Shown piece after piece: positions 1 to 8,587 of a stretch of 64,000 nt of DNA (position 1 is its first letter; each line of letters begins with the position of its first letter). Source of the DNA: Thermogemmatispora sp042408735. GTDB lineage: Bacteria; Chloroflexota; Ktedonobacteria; Ktedonobacterales; Ktedonobacteraceae. The stretch spans positions 1 to 64,000 of the forward strand of contig NZ_JBHOQV010000070.1 in the NCBI RefSeq assembly GCF_042408735.1, given 5' to 3'. Both the position numbers and the translations under genes were made by a program. The notes under the pieces are model-generated. The model ran no database searches, had not been told where the DNA came from, and saw only the letters and a list, made by a program, of their open reading frames with translations.

Positions 1-1542
1 CAGGACTACCTGGCGCCTATCGATGCCTATCTGGCAGCCTGCTTTTTTCATCTCTGGGGTCCCTCAGTCGTAACGCTGCGCTTGAGTGTCCTGCTTCTCT
101 TTTGCCTTTTCCTGATACAGGTCTATTTACTTACCTGTCTGGTCTATAATAAACCATTGGCGCTGTGTACTATTCTAGTAATCGCTGCGGGGCCTGCCGA
201 AGTGCTCTTTCGGGAACTTGAGGCAGCCGGGGGGGCGCCTGATGTCCTCTTTTTTTGCTCTCTCCTGTTGCTGATAAGCTGCTGGCTTGTCTTTGGTCGC
301 CAGCGGCAGATCATGGAGCAGAAAGCCTCGAAGCTGCGTGATGGAATAGCTCTTGGTCTCTGGGGCTTTCTGGCCGGTGTGAGTATCTGGAGCGATCCGC
401 TCGTGCTGCCTTTTGTAGGGACTGCTTTTCTTTTTCTCCTGCAGGGCTACCTCCAGCAACTCAAGTCGCCGCTTCTCTGCCTCTTGTTAGTCGCTGGCGT
501 CCTGCTGGGCCTGGCTCCTGAGATCGCCTACAAGCTCGCTGTGCCTCCCTCGCCGTCTGCTCTATCCTTATTGGGACCTGGCTATCACGAACCTGCTTAT
601 CCCCCTATCGTGCCGAGTAGCAAGTCCTCCTCTGGGAGTGCGTCACTGCAAGCTTCGTTGCCCTTGCAGGTCGTTGGGGCATTGTTGGTGAGTTTGCCCC
701 TGGCAACAGGAGGCAATGCTCTCTGTACGCTAGGGCCGAGCCGTGCCTGGCCATTGCAGGCTGATCCCCAAACTCAGTTTTGCAGTGCACTACATGGCTG
801 CTGGTCTCTAGGCTATCTTCTGCTCTGGTGCCTTGCGAGTGGCCAGGCTCTTTCCGCCTGGTGGCGCTTACGACAAACAGACGTGAAATCCAGGCCTGAT
901 GCCTTTCAGGCCAGATGTCTGGCGGGAGCCAGGCTCATGATTCTAGGTGCTGCTGGCGGCACGCTTTTTCTCTATTGCCTTTTCCCTCAGGCAGCGCTGA
1001 CTCCCTGGCCTTCATCTCGCTACCTGGTAGGCCTTATCGTCAGCATTCCCGCTCTGCTTTTCCCTCTCTGGAGCGTAGCCTTCTCGCCCTCCAAGGGCTT
1101 GCTACGCCGGTCTCCTTTTCAAGCTGCCCGGCTGGGAGCAATCTTGCCAGTGTTTGTGGTCGCAGCTACCTGGTGGTGGGGAAGTGCCCAGCTCCTGGCT
1201 CAGGCGCCTGGGGTTCAGACGCTCAATAAAGAGCAGCAGGCTTTGATAGACTTTCTTCTACAACGGGGCGCTACACGTATCTACACTGACTATTGGACTT
1301 GCGATCGGATAGCTTTTCAGAGCAATGAGCGCATCGTCTGCAGCGTTCTTGATGCCGGGTTGCAGCCTGGCCTTAATCGTTATCCTCCCTATAGCTCTCT
1401 GGTCAAAGCGGCCCATTCTCCTCCTTACTATGTCTTCCCCTCTGGCTCTCCTCAGGATCTCAGGCTTCAGCGACTCATTGTGCTCAGTCACCATTATCGC
1501 CGTTTGACCTATATGAATTATGCTATCTATGAATACCATTAA
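1..1542 (+). CDS. Membrane glycosyltransferase-like protein (partial, 5' end outside window)
   Basis: The frame is open to the left edge, so the gene begins upstream; the first visible residues (QDYLAPIDAYLAA) already lie inside the protein. The product is a polytopic membrane protein with many Leu-rich segments. The opening pattern, an acidic loop followed by 'AYLAACFFHLWGPSVVTLRL', resembles the first periplasmic loop of GT39/ArnT-like lipid-linked sugar transferases, where the acidic residues bind the metal or substrate. The C-terminal third ends in a soluble segment (IYTDYWTCDRIAFQSNERIVC) of the kind seen after the membrane region in these enzymes. The family assignment is inferred from topology and this loop only; the acceptor substrate cannot be told. 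Confidence 0.6.
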   Translation, partial: QDYLAPIDAYLAACFFHLWGPSVVTLRLSVLLLFCLFLIQVYLLTCLVYNKPLALCTILVIAAGPAEVLFRELEAAGGAPDVLFFCSLLLLISCWLVFGRQRQIMEQKASKLRDGIALGLWGFLAGVSIWSDPLVLPFVGTAFLFLLQGYLQQLKSPLLCLLLVAGVLLGLAPEIAYKLAVPPSPSALSLLGPGYHEPAYPPIVPSSKSSSGSASLQASLPLQVVGALLVSLPLATGGNALCTLGPSRAWPLQADPQTQFCSALHGCWSLGYLLLWCLASGQALSAWWRLRQTDVKSRPDAFQARCLAGARLMILGAAGGTLFLYCLFPQAALTPWPSSRYLVGLIVSIPALLFPLWSVAFSPSKGLLRRSPFQAARLGAILPVFVVAATWWWGSAQLLAQAPGVQTLNKEQQALIDFLLQRGATRIYTDYWTCDRIAFQSNERIVCSVLDAGLQPGLNRYPPYSSLVKAAHSPPYYVFPSGSPQDLRLQRLIVLSHHYRRLTYMNYAIYEYH

Positions 1543-1928
1543 TATGGTTACAAAGGCTGACCTCAGGGAGGGAAGAGGTCTGTATCCTCGTGCTATGCCC
1601 CGCTGACCGGCCGGCATCCGGGCATGGGGTCACGTTGGAGCGGCCGAACCCCTTAGCAAGGATAGCGTGGGCTACGAGAACGGTCCTGTTCCTGTTCTCC
1701 AGACGCTCATGATCTGCTCTACTACTACTACTGCTGCTACTACTACTGCAAATCAGCCCGCTCTCTCAGGATCTATGGCGACCTGCAGCGCCGTCCCTGG
1801 ACTCAGGACCCGACAGGGCCTGGCCGTTTCTGTCGCTGGCCGTGCCTTGCGTGGTGTTGCCAGGCCAGGCCCAGGTTCGAGGCCAGAGCTGAGCTGCCCC
1901 GACTCGGCTTCATCGGGCGGCTCGCTGG
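1543..1928. other. Intergenic region without a supported gene
   Basis: This stretch lies between the end of the left-edge membrane protein (plus) and the end of the WD40 kinase (minus), so the two genes converge on it. It holds a short CTA/CTG trinucleotide run but no convincing coding frame and no clear terminator hairpin. Confidence 0.5.
1717..1749. repeat. CTA/CTG trinucleotide microsatellite
   Basis: A run of CTA and CTG triplets of about eleven units, which stands out from the surrounding GC-rich non-coding sequence. It lies between two converging genes and outside any supported coding region. Confidence 0.7.
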
Positions 1929-4256
1929 CTAGGGAGAGCCTGTGACGTTCCAGAGGATGATGGTATGATCTGTTGAGGCAGAAGCCAGCCCCTGGCGTCC
2001 CCAGGCCACTGCCGTGACGCTGCCCCGGTGGCCGCTATAGACCGTGGCGCGCGCTGGGGCCCCATTGCTAGCCAGCGTCCAGACACGCACGCGCTCATCG
2101 CTGCAAGCCGTAGCCAGACGACCCGAAGTAGCGGGGTCCCAGGCCAGTCCATTGACAGAGGCGGGGTGGCTCAAACGTTGCTGAACCACGCCAGAAACGC
2201 TATCCCAGATCACCACCTGATGATCTGCGCCGCCCGAGGCCAGCAGCGTGCCATCGGGGGACCAGGCCACGCTCAGGGCGGCCCCGCGGTGGCGACGGTA
2301 GCTTTGCAGCAGGCGCCGGCTGCTCAGGCCGAACGTCACCACCAGGCCACTATCGAGAGCCACCGCCAGCGTCTCGCCTCCGGGCGCCAGAGCTAAGGCG
2401 CGAATATGAGCTTTGAGCAGGCTGCGCGTCGTCTGCCCGCTCAAGAGCAGTTCATGCCCGCCGTTGTCAAGCGTCCCAGCCAGCAGCACATCGCGGCGCT
2501 CGGTCCAGACCAGAGCACTGACGGGGCCTCCGAGGTCGTTAAAGGTTTGCTGCAAGGCCCCGCTGGTCGTCCAGACTTGCACCGAATGGTTCTCGCCACC
2601 CGAAGCCAGCAGCGTACCGTCGGCGCTCCAGGCCACAGCCAGAATAGGCGTAGCCTGAAGGCTGTAAGTCAGCAGCGAGCGGGCCTCGCTGGCCAGCCAG
2701 AGACGCACCGTCTGATCGCGGGAACCAGAGACCAGATGGGCCCCATCGGGAGACCAGGCCAGGCTGGTGACGCTTTCCTGATGCCCCTGCAGTACCGCCA
2801 GAGCCTGGGCCGGGCGACTATTCAAGAGAAGGTAGAGGCTTGTGCCCAAAACGCCCACCCCTACGATGCCAGCGGCCATCACTGCCAATGCACGGCGACG
2901 GCCCAATGTCGCGCCGGAAGAAAAACGCTCTAGCCAGCCTGGCAAGTGCGGAGAGGGCGAACTCGCTGTCATCGAACCTCTGGACCGCCTTGAGGTTGGC
3001 GGCAAGGGCTGAGGCAGCGAGGGAGGAGGCGGACCGGGCTGACTGGGGTGAGAGAGCGCGCCCGGCATGGCCGCAGTGGCGAAGACCGTGGGGGCAGAAG
3101 CCGCCTCCTGTCGCTGCTGCAGGCTCCAAGGGGACGGAGGTCCTCCCGAAGGGCCACCAAGCGCCAGCGGCTGGCCGTCGCGCGGCAGCTTCAACTGCTC
3201 GATCTTCTCCGCCACTGGCCTGAGGTCGCCGCCCACTTCCTGGGGAGGTTCCCGGAGGAGTAAGGTACTGGCCGGGTCGGAGCTGGTCCCTGGCTCTCCC
3301 TTTGTCGGCAGCCCAAGACGAGGTTGAAGAGCAAAAGAAGAAGAGCGGCTATGAGCGGCATGGGCGAAAGCGGTGGCGAAGGCTCCGACTGAGGGATAGC
3401 GCTCCTGGGGGGCCTTGGCCAGGGCGCGAGCAAAGACCGGCTCCAGCGCCTCCGGTAGAGAGGGATTGACGGAGCGCAGAGGGGGCGGCTCCCGATGCAG
3501 ATGCTGGTGCATCAGTTGCGCGGGGTCACCTTCGAAAGGCGTGCGCCCGGTCAGCAGCAGATAGAGCATGACCGCCAGGGCGTACTGATCGCTCTCGGGG
3601 TGAGCTTCGCCGCCGAACTGCTCAGGGGCCATATAGAGAGGCGTGCCGAAAATATGGCTGGTGGCAGAGCTGAAAGAAAAAAACTTGGCCAGGCCGAAGT
3701 CCGAGAGCAACAGATGCACGCGCGGCCCCGCCTCGACCCGAAGCAGGAAATTTGCCGGCTTGATGTCGCGGTGAACGATGCCGCGATCGTGAGCATACTG
3801 CAGAGCCGAGGCGGCCTGATGGAGGTAATCTTCGGCCTCGCTCAGGCTGAGAGGCCAGGCTGAAGGGAGGCCCAGAGGCAACTGCGGAGCACGGCTAAGT
3901 GATTGCTGCGCCGCCTGACCGGAGCGGCGACGCAGCCAGTCCCAGAGCGAACCCTCGGGACGATACTGCATCACCATATAGGCCCGCCGGCCCTGCTCGG
4001 TCTCTTCTTCCCCATAGCGGTAGAGCGGCAGAATATGCAGGTGATCCAGGCTAGCCACAGCGCGCGCTTCCTGCTTGAAGCGCTCCAGGGCTTTCTCTGC
4101 CTCGAGCAGGTCACCGGCCTCGGCACGGACCACCTTGATGGCAACCTGCTGACCGATCATTGGGTCCTCGGCCAGGTAGACGGTTCCCATGCCGCCGCTG
4201 CCGATGAACTGCTTGATAAGATAACCCCCGATCGTTGAGCCGATCAGTGTATCCAC
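1929..4256 (-). CDS. Transmembrane Ser/Thr protein kinase with seven WD40 repeats
   Basis: Hanks-type kinase followed by a membrane segment and a beta-propeller. The kinase domain spans about residues 11-275, with a glycine loop (GSGGMGTVYLAED), the catalytic motif HRDIKPANFLL near residue 162, and DFG followed by GTPLYMAPEQ. A Pro/Ser-rich linker leads to one membrane helix near 455-478. Seven WD40 units then follow to the end, each with a 'SPDG..LASG..D..V.W' core, enough for one closed propeller. The propeller is predicted to lie outside the membrane and the kinase in the cytoplasm, so it probably senses a ligand or partner. Translation starts at a GTG with AGGAGAG nine bases upstream. Its substrates are unknown. 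Confidence 0.9.
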   Translation of the reverse strand: MDTLIGSTIGGYLIKQFIGSGGMGTVYLAEDPMIGQQVAIKVVRAEAGDLLEAEKALERFKQEARAVASLDHLHILPLYRYGEEETEQGRRAYMVMQYRPEGSLWDWLRRRSGQAAQQSLSRAPQLPLGLPSAWPLSLSEAEDYLHQAASALQYAHDRGIVHRDIKPANFLLRVEAGPRVHLLLSDFGLAKFFSFSSATSHIFGTPLYMAPEQFGGEAHPESDQYALAVMLYLLLTGRTPFEGDPAQLMHQHLHREPPPLRSVNPSLPEALEPVFARALAKAPQERYPSVGAFATAFAHAAHSRSSSFALQPRLGLPTKGEPGTSSDPASTLLLREPPQEVGGDLRPVAEKIEQLKLPRDGQPLALGGPSGGPPSPWSLQQRQEAASAPTVFATAAMPGALSHPSQPGPPPPSLPQPLPPTSRRSRGSMTASSPSPHLPGWLERFSSGATLGRRRALAVMAAGIVGVGVLGTSLYLLLNSRPAQALAVLQGHQESVTSLAWSPDGAHLVSGSRDQTVRLWLASEARSLLTYSLQATPILAVAWSADGTLLASGGENHSVQVWTTSGALQQTFNDLGGPVSALVWTERRDVLLAGTLDNGGHELLLSGQTTRSLLKAHIRALALAPGGETLAVALDSGLVVTFGLSSRRLLQSYRRHRGAALSVAWSPDGTLLASGGADHQVVIWDSVSGVVQQRLSHPASVNGLAWDPATSGRLATACSDERVRVWTLASNGAPARATVYSGHRGSVTAVAWGRQGLASASTDHTIILWNVTGSP

Positions 4257-4530
4257 AGTCTTTGTCTCTCCTGCTCGTCAAGCGTTCACGTATATGAGAC
4301 TGCCTTGAAAGCGGGCAGCGGGCAGAGCGATCTCATCAGACCGGCCTGGAGATGGACTATCCGGGCGCCCATCTCTTGCTTGTTCACCTGCTCGCTCCGC
4401 CCGTCACCGGAACAGCCCAGCTAGCCATGATAGCATGCGTCTGGGCCGCCTGTCTATTGCCAGGGGAGGGCCGGCAAGGCGGTTGTGCCCATCTTGAGCA
4501 ATCCCGGAGAAGTGCCCTGGACTTGCTCAG

Positions 4531-5421
4531 TTAGTAGCGACTTAAATGGCTTGAGCTGATCAAGAGGCTCAAAGCGCCACAGCCGCAGCAGGCCAGTACG
4601 GTCACGCCGACGAAGGGAATAAGGACTGTGGCGCTGGCCTGGCCTCCACTCAGGCGGTGGCTGGCCATCACGGAGAAGACAAGCAGCACAATTCCGTAGA
4701 TGTAGGCTGCCAGCAGGGCCAGTCCAACAAGATAGCCAAGAATGGGAACCATGAGAAGAATGACGCCGATAGCGGTTACCAGGAAAAGCGCGCCGTAGAT
4801 GAGCATGCTGCTGTAGCATTGCTGAAGAAAGCTACCCTGGCCGCCAAAGGCTTTGGCCAGCCCGTAAATGATGCCCTGCATCAGGAAGAAGCTTACTGGT
4901 ACACTGATAAAGACTATCAGCGCGTATATCAGGGCCACTGCGAATGAGAACTGGCCAAATGGCAGTCTGTAGGATGACGGCAGAAGAGCTGTAAATACAG
5001 CAAAAATGAGCACAAACTCTAGGAATATAATAATTGCATTTAGTGCTGCTCCTAATAGCAACTGAGTCCAGACGATATCCCAGGAAGCCTTCCCCACCTC
5101 TTGGGCGAAGGTTTCTGCCGATGGGCGGGTAGCGATGCGCCAGTACTGGCGTGGCAGCTCGCGTAGGGCCTGTCCGAGGGGCAGTGGGTTAGCCACGGCC
5201 GGTGGATAAAAGCCAGGTTGCCCGCCGTAGTAGGTTGCTGGCGCGCCGCCATAGGGGGTAGCTGGGGGTGGCCCGTACGGATTGGCCGGAGGCGGACCGT
5301 AGGGGTTGGGCGGTGGCCCATAAGGGTTCGTGGGAGGTGGGGTGGGCATCGAGGGGGGACCGTAGGGATTGGGAGTCGGCTCCTGCGGCCCCTGCCCGCT
5401 CTGATTGGGGTCCCAGCTCAT
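4531..5421 (-). CDS. Yip1-domain membrane protein with Pro/Tyr-rich N-terminal repeats
   Basis: The N-terminal 75 residues consist of degenerate repeats of the type NPYGPPPA, rich in Pro, Gly and Tyr. They are followed by about five hydrophobic helices (for example LLGAALNAIIIFLEFVLIFAVF and GALFLVTAIGVILLMVPILGYLVGLALLAAYIYGIVLLVF). This layout is common among bacterial Yip1/DUF1282-type membrane proteins of unknown role; the repeat part may be a cytoplasmic interaction tail. It lies 274 bases upstream of the WD40 kinase on the same strand and could be transcribed with it. The ATG is preceded by AAGGAG. The function is unknown, and the Yip1 assignment is from the fold pattern. Confidence 0.7.
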   Translation of the reverse strand: MSWDPNQSGQGPQEPTPNPYGPPSMPTPPPTNPYGPPPNPYGPPPANPYGPPPATPYGGAPATYYGGQPGFYPPAVANPLPLGQALRELPRQYWRIATRPSAETFAQEVGKASWDIVWTQLLLGAALNAIIIFLEFVLIFAVFTALLPSSYRLPFGQFSFAVALIYALIVFISVPVSFFLMQGIIYGLAKAFGGQGSFLQQCYSSMLIYGALFLVTAIGVILLMVPILGYLVGLALLAAYIYGIVLLVFSVMASHRLSGGQASATVLIPFVGVTVLACCGCGALSLLISSSHLSRY

Positions 5422-5792
5422 GGGCTTAAGCTCCTTTCCAGCTTCTCACAAGAGATCAATCAATCGATGAGATGAATGGATACAGGCTTCTCAATGATAA
5501 CATAACGTTATAGGTTGCGTCTACTACAATTGCTCCTCGCCATCCTTGTCAACTCAGCAGGCTCCTGCCTATAATCAAGGAGAAGAGGCCACTCTCTGGC
5601 ATAATTCTCTCTTGCATCCTCTCAAGTGCGCCTTGCCTTGCAGGCCGGGGTGACCGCCCGGGGTGGGTGCCGGTTAGCTTAGCCTGACCTGGTGAGAGAT
5701 CCCTGCTGAGGTATGCCAGCCATCTTACTCGCTCACTTTCTTTCAATCTTTTTCTTCTTAGCAGAAGAGGTAAAAAGGAGGACCAGGTTGCT
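5422..5792. other. Divergent intergenic region with palindromic ATAACGTTAT
   Basis: This control region separates the Yip1-like gene (minus) and the permease-like gene (plus). It is more AT-rich than its surroundings near 5,490-5,530. It contains the perfect 10-base palindrome ATAACGTTAT at 5,502-5,511. On the minus strand a TGTTATCAT sequence resembles an extended -10 box, although no good -35 box lies at the right distance. Confidence 0.4.
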
Positions 5793-6596
5793 ATGGCCTG
5801 GGCGGTGCTGACCGCCGCCTTTCTGGCCTCGGCGGTCGAATTCGTAGAAGCTTTCACCATTGTGCTCGTTGTGGGATTGACCATTAACTGGCGCAGCTCG
5901 CTAGCTGGTGTCGCCGGTGCTGCTCTCACACTGGCTCTGCTGGTGGCCGCTCTCGGAGCGGCCCTGATTTATTGGATTCCGCTGGCGCTGCTCCGTCTGG
6001 TCATTGGTCTTCTCCTCATCCTTTTCGGACTCAAATGGCTCAAAAAGGCTATTCTCCGCTACAGTGGGCTGAAGCCTCTCCATGATGAAGAGGCTATTTT
6101 CGAGGAGAAGATGGCTGAGTTGCGCCGGCAGGGCGAGCTGGGGAGGACGCGTTTCGAGCCGTTCGGCGTGGCCCTCTCCTATAAGGCCGTCCTGCTGGAA
6201 GGGCTGGAGGTGGCCTTTATTGTAATCACCTTTGGCAGCAGCGCGGTCACAGCGAGCTGCGGCGCTGGCTGCGCCATTGGCACGGCGGCCCTTGGAGCGG
6301 CGGCCGCCGGGCTATTAGTGGTGCTCATTGGTCTACTGCTGCAGGCCCCCCTCAAGCGCGTTCCCGAAAATACACTCAAGTTTCTGGTCGGCATCATGCT
6401 CACGACCTTTGGCACCTTCTGGAGCGGGGAAGGATTGGGGCTGGCCTGGCCTCTAGAAGACGCTTTTCTGGTGGTCCTGGCTGCCTTCTACCTGCTTGTC
6501 TCCTTCCTGTTTGTGCTCTGGCTCAAAGGTCAGGCACGCCGCCGCGGCGCTGTGAGCTTGAGCCAGGCTGGCCTATCGCGGAAAGGAGGGCAGTAA
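5793..6596 (+). CDS. FTR1-like/COG4280-type integral membrane protein
   Basis: An integral membrane protein of about seven helices built as two halves. The first begins with SAVEFVEAFTIVLVVG and the second with KAVLLEGLEVAFIVITFG. Each half places acidic residues (E-x-x-E or E-G-x-E) at the start of a helix, which recalls the R-E-x-x-E iron-binding motifs of FTR1 iron permeases. The resemblance suggests a metal-ion transporter, but the Arg of the canonical motif is missing, so iron is not established. A GGAGG lies about eleven bases before the ATG. The next gene starts two bases after the stop, so the pair is translationally coupled. Confidence 0.65.
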   Translation: MAWAVLTAAFLASAVEFVEAFTIVLVVGLTINWRSSLAGVAGAALTLALLVAALGAALIYWIPLALLRLVIGLLLILFGLKWLKKAILRYSGLKPLHDEEAIFEEKMAELRRQGELGRTRFEPFGVALSYKAVLLEGLEVAFIVITFGSSAVTASCGAGCAIGTAALGAAAAGLLVVLIGLLLQAPLKRVPENTLKFLVGIMLTTFGTFWSGEGLGLAWPLEDAFLVVLAAFYLLVSFLFVLWLKGQARRRGAVSLSQAGLSRKGGQ

Positions 6597-6598
6597 CG

Positions 6599-6802
6599 GT
6601 GCCGTGGTTCTCATCGCTACTGAAGCCACTGAGAGCCTTATACCAGTTTCTGGTCGGCGACCCGCTCATTCTCAGCGGGGTTGTCCTCCTCTTCGTTCTT
6701 CTTCTCCTCCTCCCGGTTGGTCTCAAAGCCCTGCAGGCGGTTCTGCTCGTCGTCGCTCTCCCTGTGATTCTGGCCGCGGCCTTATGGCGCGAGCTGTCCT
6801 AG
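6599..6802 (+). CDS. Small membrane protein coupled to the permease-like gene
   Basis: A 67-residue protein with two predicted hydrophobic helices (about residues 20-40 and 43-62). It starts with GTG two bases after the stop codon of the upstream permease-like gene, and GGAAAGGAGGG just before that stop can serve as ribosome binding site. The tight spacing suggests a small subunit or stabilising partner of that permease. No family was recognised. Confidence 0.6.
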   Translation: MPWFSSLLKPLRALYQFLVGDPLILSGVVLLFVLLLLLPVGLKALQAVLLVVALPVILAAALWRELS

Positions 6803-6842
6803 CTTCTTGCCTGCCGGGGCCTCTCCTCTTGCCCAGAAGCGT

Positions 6843-6893
6843 GACGAGGCGAGGCGACCTGAAAGAACGTTTTCCAGGCCGACCCGCCTCGTC
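6843..6893. terminator. Long imperfect hairpin between convergent genes
   Basis: GACGAGGCG (6,843-6,851) and CGCCTCGTC (6,885-6,893) form a perfect 9-base-pair outer stem. An inner stem of CCTG-AAA against TTTTCCAGG closes around it. It sits between the converging small membrane protein gene and the SBP56 gene, so it could end transcription from both sides, although no U-tract follows. Confidence 0.35.
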
Positions 6894-6943
6894 CCAGAGA
6901 GAGGGAAAGAAGAAAGGACAGTTGCCGTGTTGAGCTGGCCAGG

Positions 6944-8371
6944 CTAGATCCAGATGTCTGAGGTGCAATCGCCGCCGGGATAGCGCATCTCGTGGGCTCG
7001 CGCCGGTCCCGCCGGCTCCTGGCCGAAGTCGACGTAGAAATTCTCGTTGATCTTCATGCCGCCGTGCTCGGGATCGCAATCGATCTGCAGCAGATAGGAG
7101 CCGCGCTTGGCCAGCTCTGGATAGAACTGATTATCCCAGCTACTGTAGAGAGAGTTGGTGACGTAGAGCCGGCGCCCGTCCAGGCTGAGCTGCAGCATCT
7201 GCGGGCCTCCCACCAGCTCGTGGCCCTTCACCGGCTGGGCCTTACCGAGCAGGCCGCCGCACCAGACCTGGCCAGTGAGGCGCGGATGGGCTGGATCGCT
7301 GATATCGTACTGGCGGATGTCGCCGTGCAGCCAGTTCGAGAAATACAGATAGCGGTCGTCCATCGAGACCAGCAGATCGGTGATCAGCGAAGGAACCGGG
7401 AAAGGCCAGCCTTCCAGCTCGACCGCGGGCACCTCGATCACCGGCTGGACCTGCCAGCTCCCATTGGCCCGCTCCCAGTGCCAGATGACGCTGCTGAGGG
7501 CGGCCCCGACAAAGCCATGCGTGCTGTCAGGGTTGTGGTGGAAGCGTACCTCGAGCGGAATGAGGCCCTTCTCCCCGAGATCGACGCTCTGGACAATCTC
7601 ATGGCGCTGCCAGTCCCAGAAATGGATCTGGCGCCCGTACTTGCCGGCCTGAACGTCCTCCAGGTTGAAGCCGCCGGTATAGGTCTTGGGGGCTCCCCAC
7701 TCGCTGCTGACCATGACGTTGTGGCGCGGCTGATACCAGAAGTCGTAGTTGTAGCGCATGCCATCGGCCTTCTGCTCCCAGCGTCCGGCAATGCGGAACT
7801 CCTCGTCGAGCAGCAGGAAGCCGCCGGGGCCGTTGCCCTCACCGTCACCCAGCATGGAGATCATCACATGGCCGTCGGGCAGGCAGTGCACCGTGTGAGG
7901 GGCGCTCAGGTTGGTCTTGGCCTTGATCTCTTCCGGCTCGATGACCTTGTGCAGCCTGGGAGCCCGCTCGTCCTCAGTGTCGACGATGTAGATGCGGCTG
8001 GAGCGGTTGCCTGGAATCACCAGGAAGCGCCGCGACTTGTGGGCGTCGCCATGACAGGAGCTGCAGGCGTTCCAGCCGAAGTGGTGCAGCTCGTCGCCAA
8101 CGTAGGGCATGACGGTGCGGTGAATGACCTGCGAGTAGGTGGGCGAGCTGGGATCGACGTCGACCGTAGCCAGGTAGTCGGGCGCCTCGACCCCGGTGCC
8201 AACGTGCAAGGCGATGGCATAGAGAACCTTTTCCCGCGGCGCCCTGGTGGCCTCCTCGGGCGAGGCATAGCCGGGCCCACAGGCGGCTCCGTTGTGCTCA
8301 TGATGCTGATGCTCGTGATGCTGGTGCTCTTCCGAATGGTGGGCGTGCTCGTGCTGTTCTTCTGTGCTCAT
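6944..8371 (-). CDS. Selenium-binding protein (SBP56) family, methanethiol oxidase
   Basis: The whole length matches the SBP56/SELENBP1 family. The typical opening is CGPGYASPEEA near residue 32. The block HHFGWNACSSCHGD near 90-105 carries the Cys pair, and later come PGNRSSRIYIVDT, APHTVHCLPDGHVMISMLGD and CDPEHGGMKINENFYVDFG at the C-terminus. Bacterial relatives oxidise methanethiol to formaldehyde, sulfide and hydrogen peroxide in a copper-dependent reaction. Residues 6-29 are extremely His- and Glu-rich, a likely metal-holding tail that is not part of the core family. No signal peptide is visible. The neighbouring short LeuA lies 216 bases upstream on the same strand, but a terminator separates them. 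Confidence 0.9.
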   Translation of the reverse strand: MSTEEQHEHAHHSEEHQHHEHQHHEHNGAACGPGYASPEEATRAPREKVLYAIALHVGTGVEAPDYLATVDVDPSSPTYSQVIHRTVMPYVGDELHHFGWNACSSCHGDAHKSRRFLVIPGNRSSRIYIVDTEDERAPRLHKVIEPEEIKAKTNLSAPHTVHCLPDGHVMISMLGDGEGNGPGGFLLLDEEFRIAGRWEQKADGMRYNYDFWYQPRHNVMVSSEWGAPKTYTGGFNLEDVQAGKYGRQIHFWDWQRHEIVQSVDLGEKGLIPLEVRFHHNPDSTHGFVGAALSSVIWHWERANGSWQVQPVIEVPAVELEGWPFPVPSLITDLLVSMDDRYLYFSNWLHGDIRQYDISDPAHPRLTGQVWCGGLLGKAQPVKGHELVGGPQMLQLSLDGRRLYVTNSLYSSWDNQFYPELAKRGSYLLQIDCDPEHGGMKINENFYVDFGQEPAGPARAHEMRYPGGDCTSDIWI

Positions 8372-8501
8372 GGTTGTTCTCCTCTAGCTGGCTGCCTTTC
8401 CAGGCCGGCGGGTCGGTCCCTGGCCAGGCTGAGGCCCGTCGGCGTTCCTACAACCCATTACATGATTTAGTTTATCCAGAAAATCAACAATACGCAAGAG
8501 G

Positions 8502-8528
8502 AAAAGGCGCCGCGCGTGAGGCGGCGCC
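8502..8528 (-). terminator. Intrinsic terminator downstream of leuA
   Basis: On the minus strand a perfect 8-base-pair stem GGCGCCGC/GCGGCGCC with a 7-base loop is followed directly by TTTTCCTCTT. It lies about 60 bases beyond the leuA stop codon and so ends leuA transcription before the SBP56 gene. Confidence 0.75.
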
Positions 8529-8587
8529 GGTTCTACTTTCTGCCCGATGAGGGCTGTCGAGGGGAGGGCTGCTGCCGAGAGGGGGCG

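Noticed and set aside
6992..8470. Plus-strand frame of 492 codons opposite the SBP56 gene
   Set aside because: It mirrors a well-supported gene on the other strand; long antisense frames are expected in GC-rich coding DNA, and it has no family motifs.
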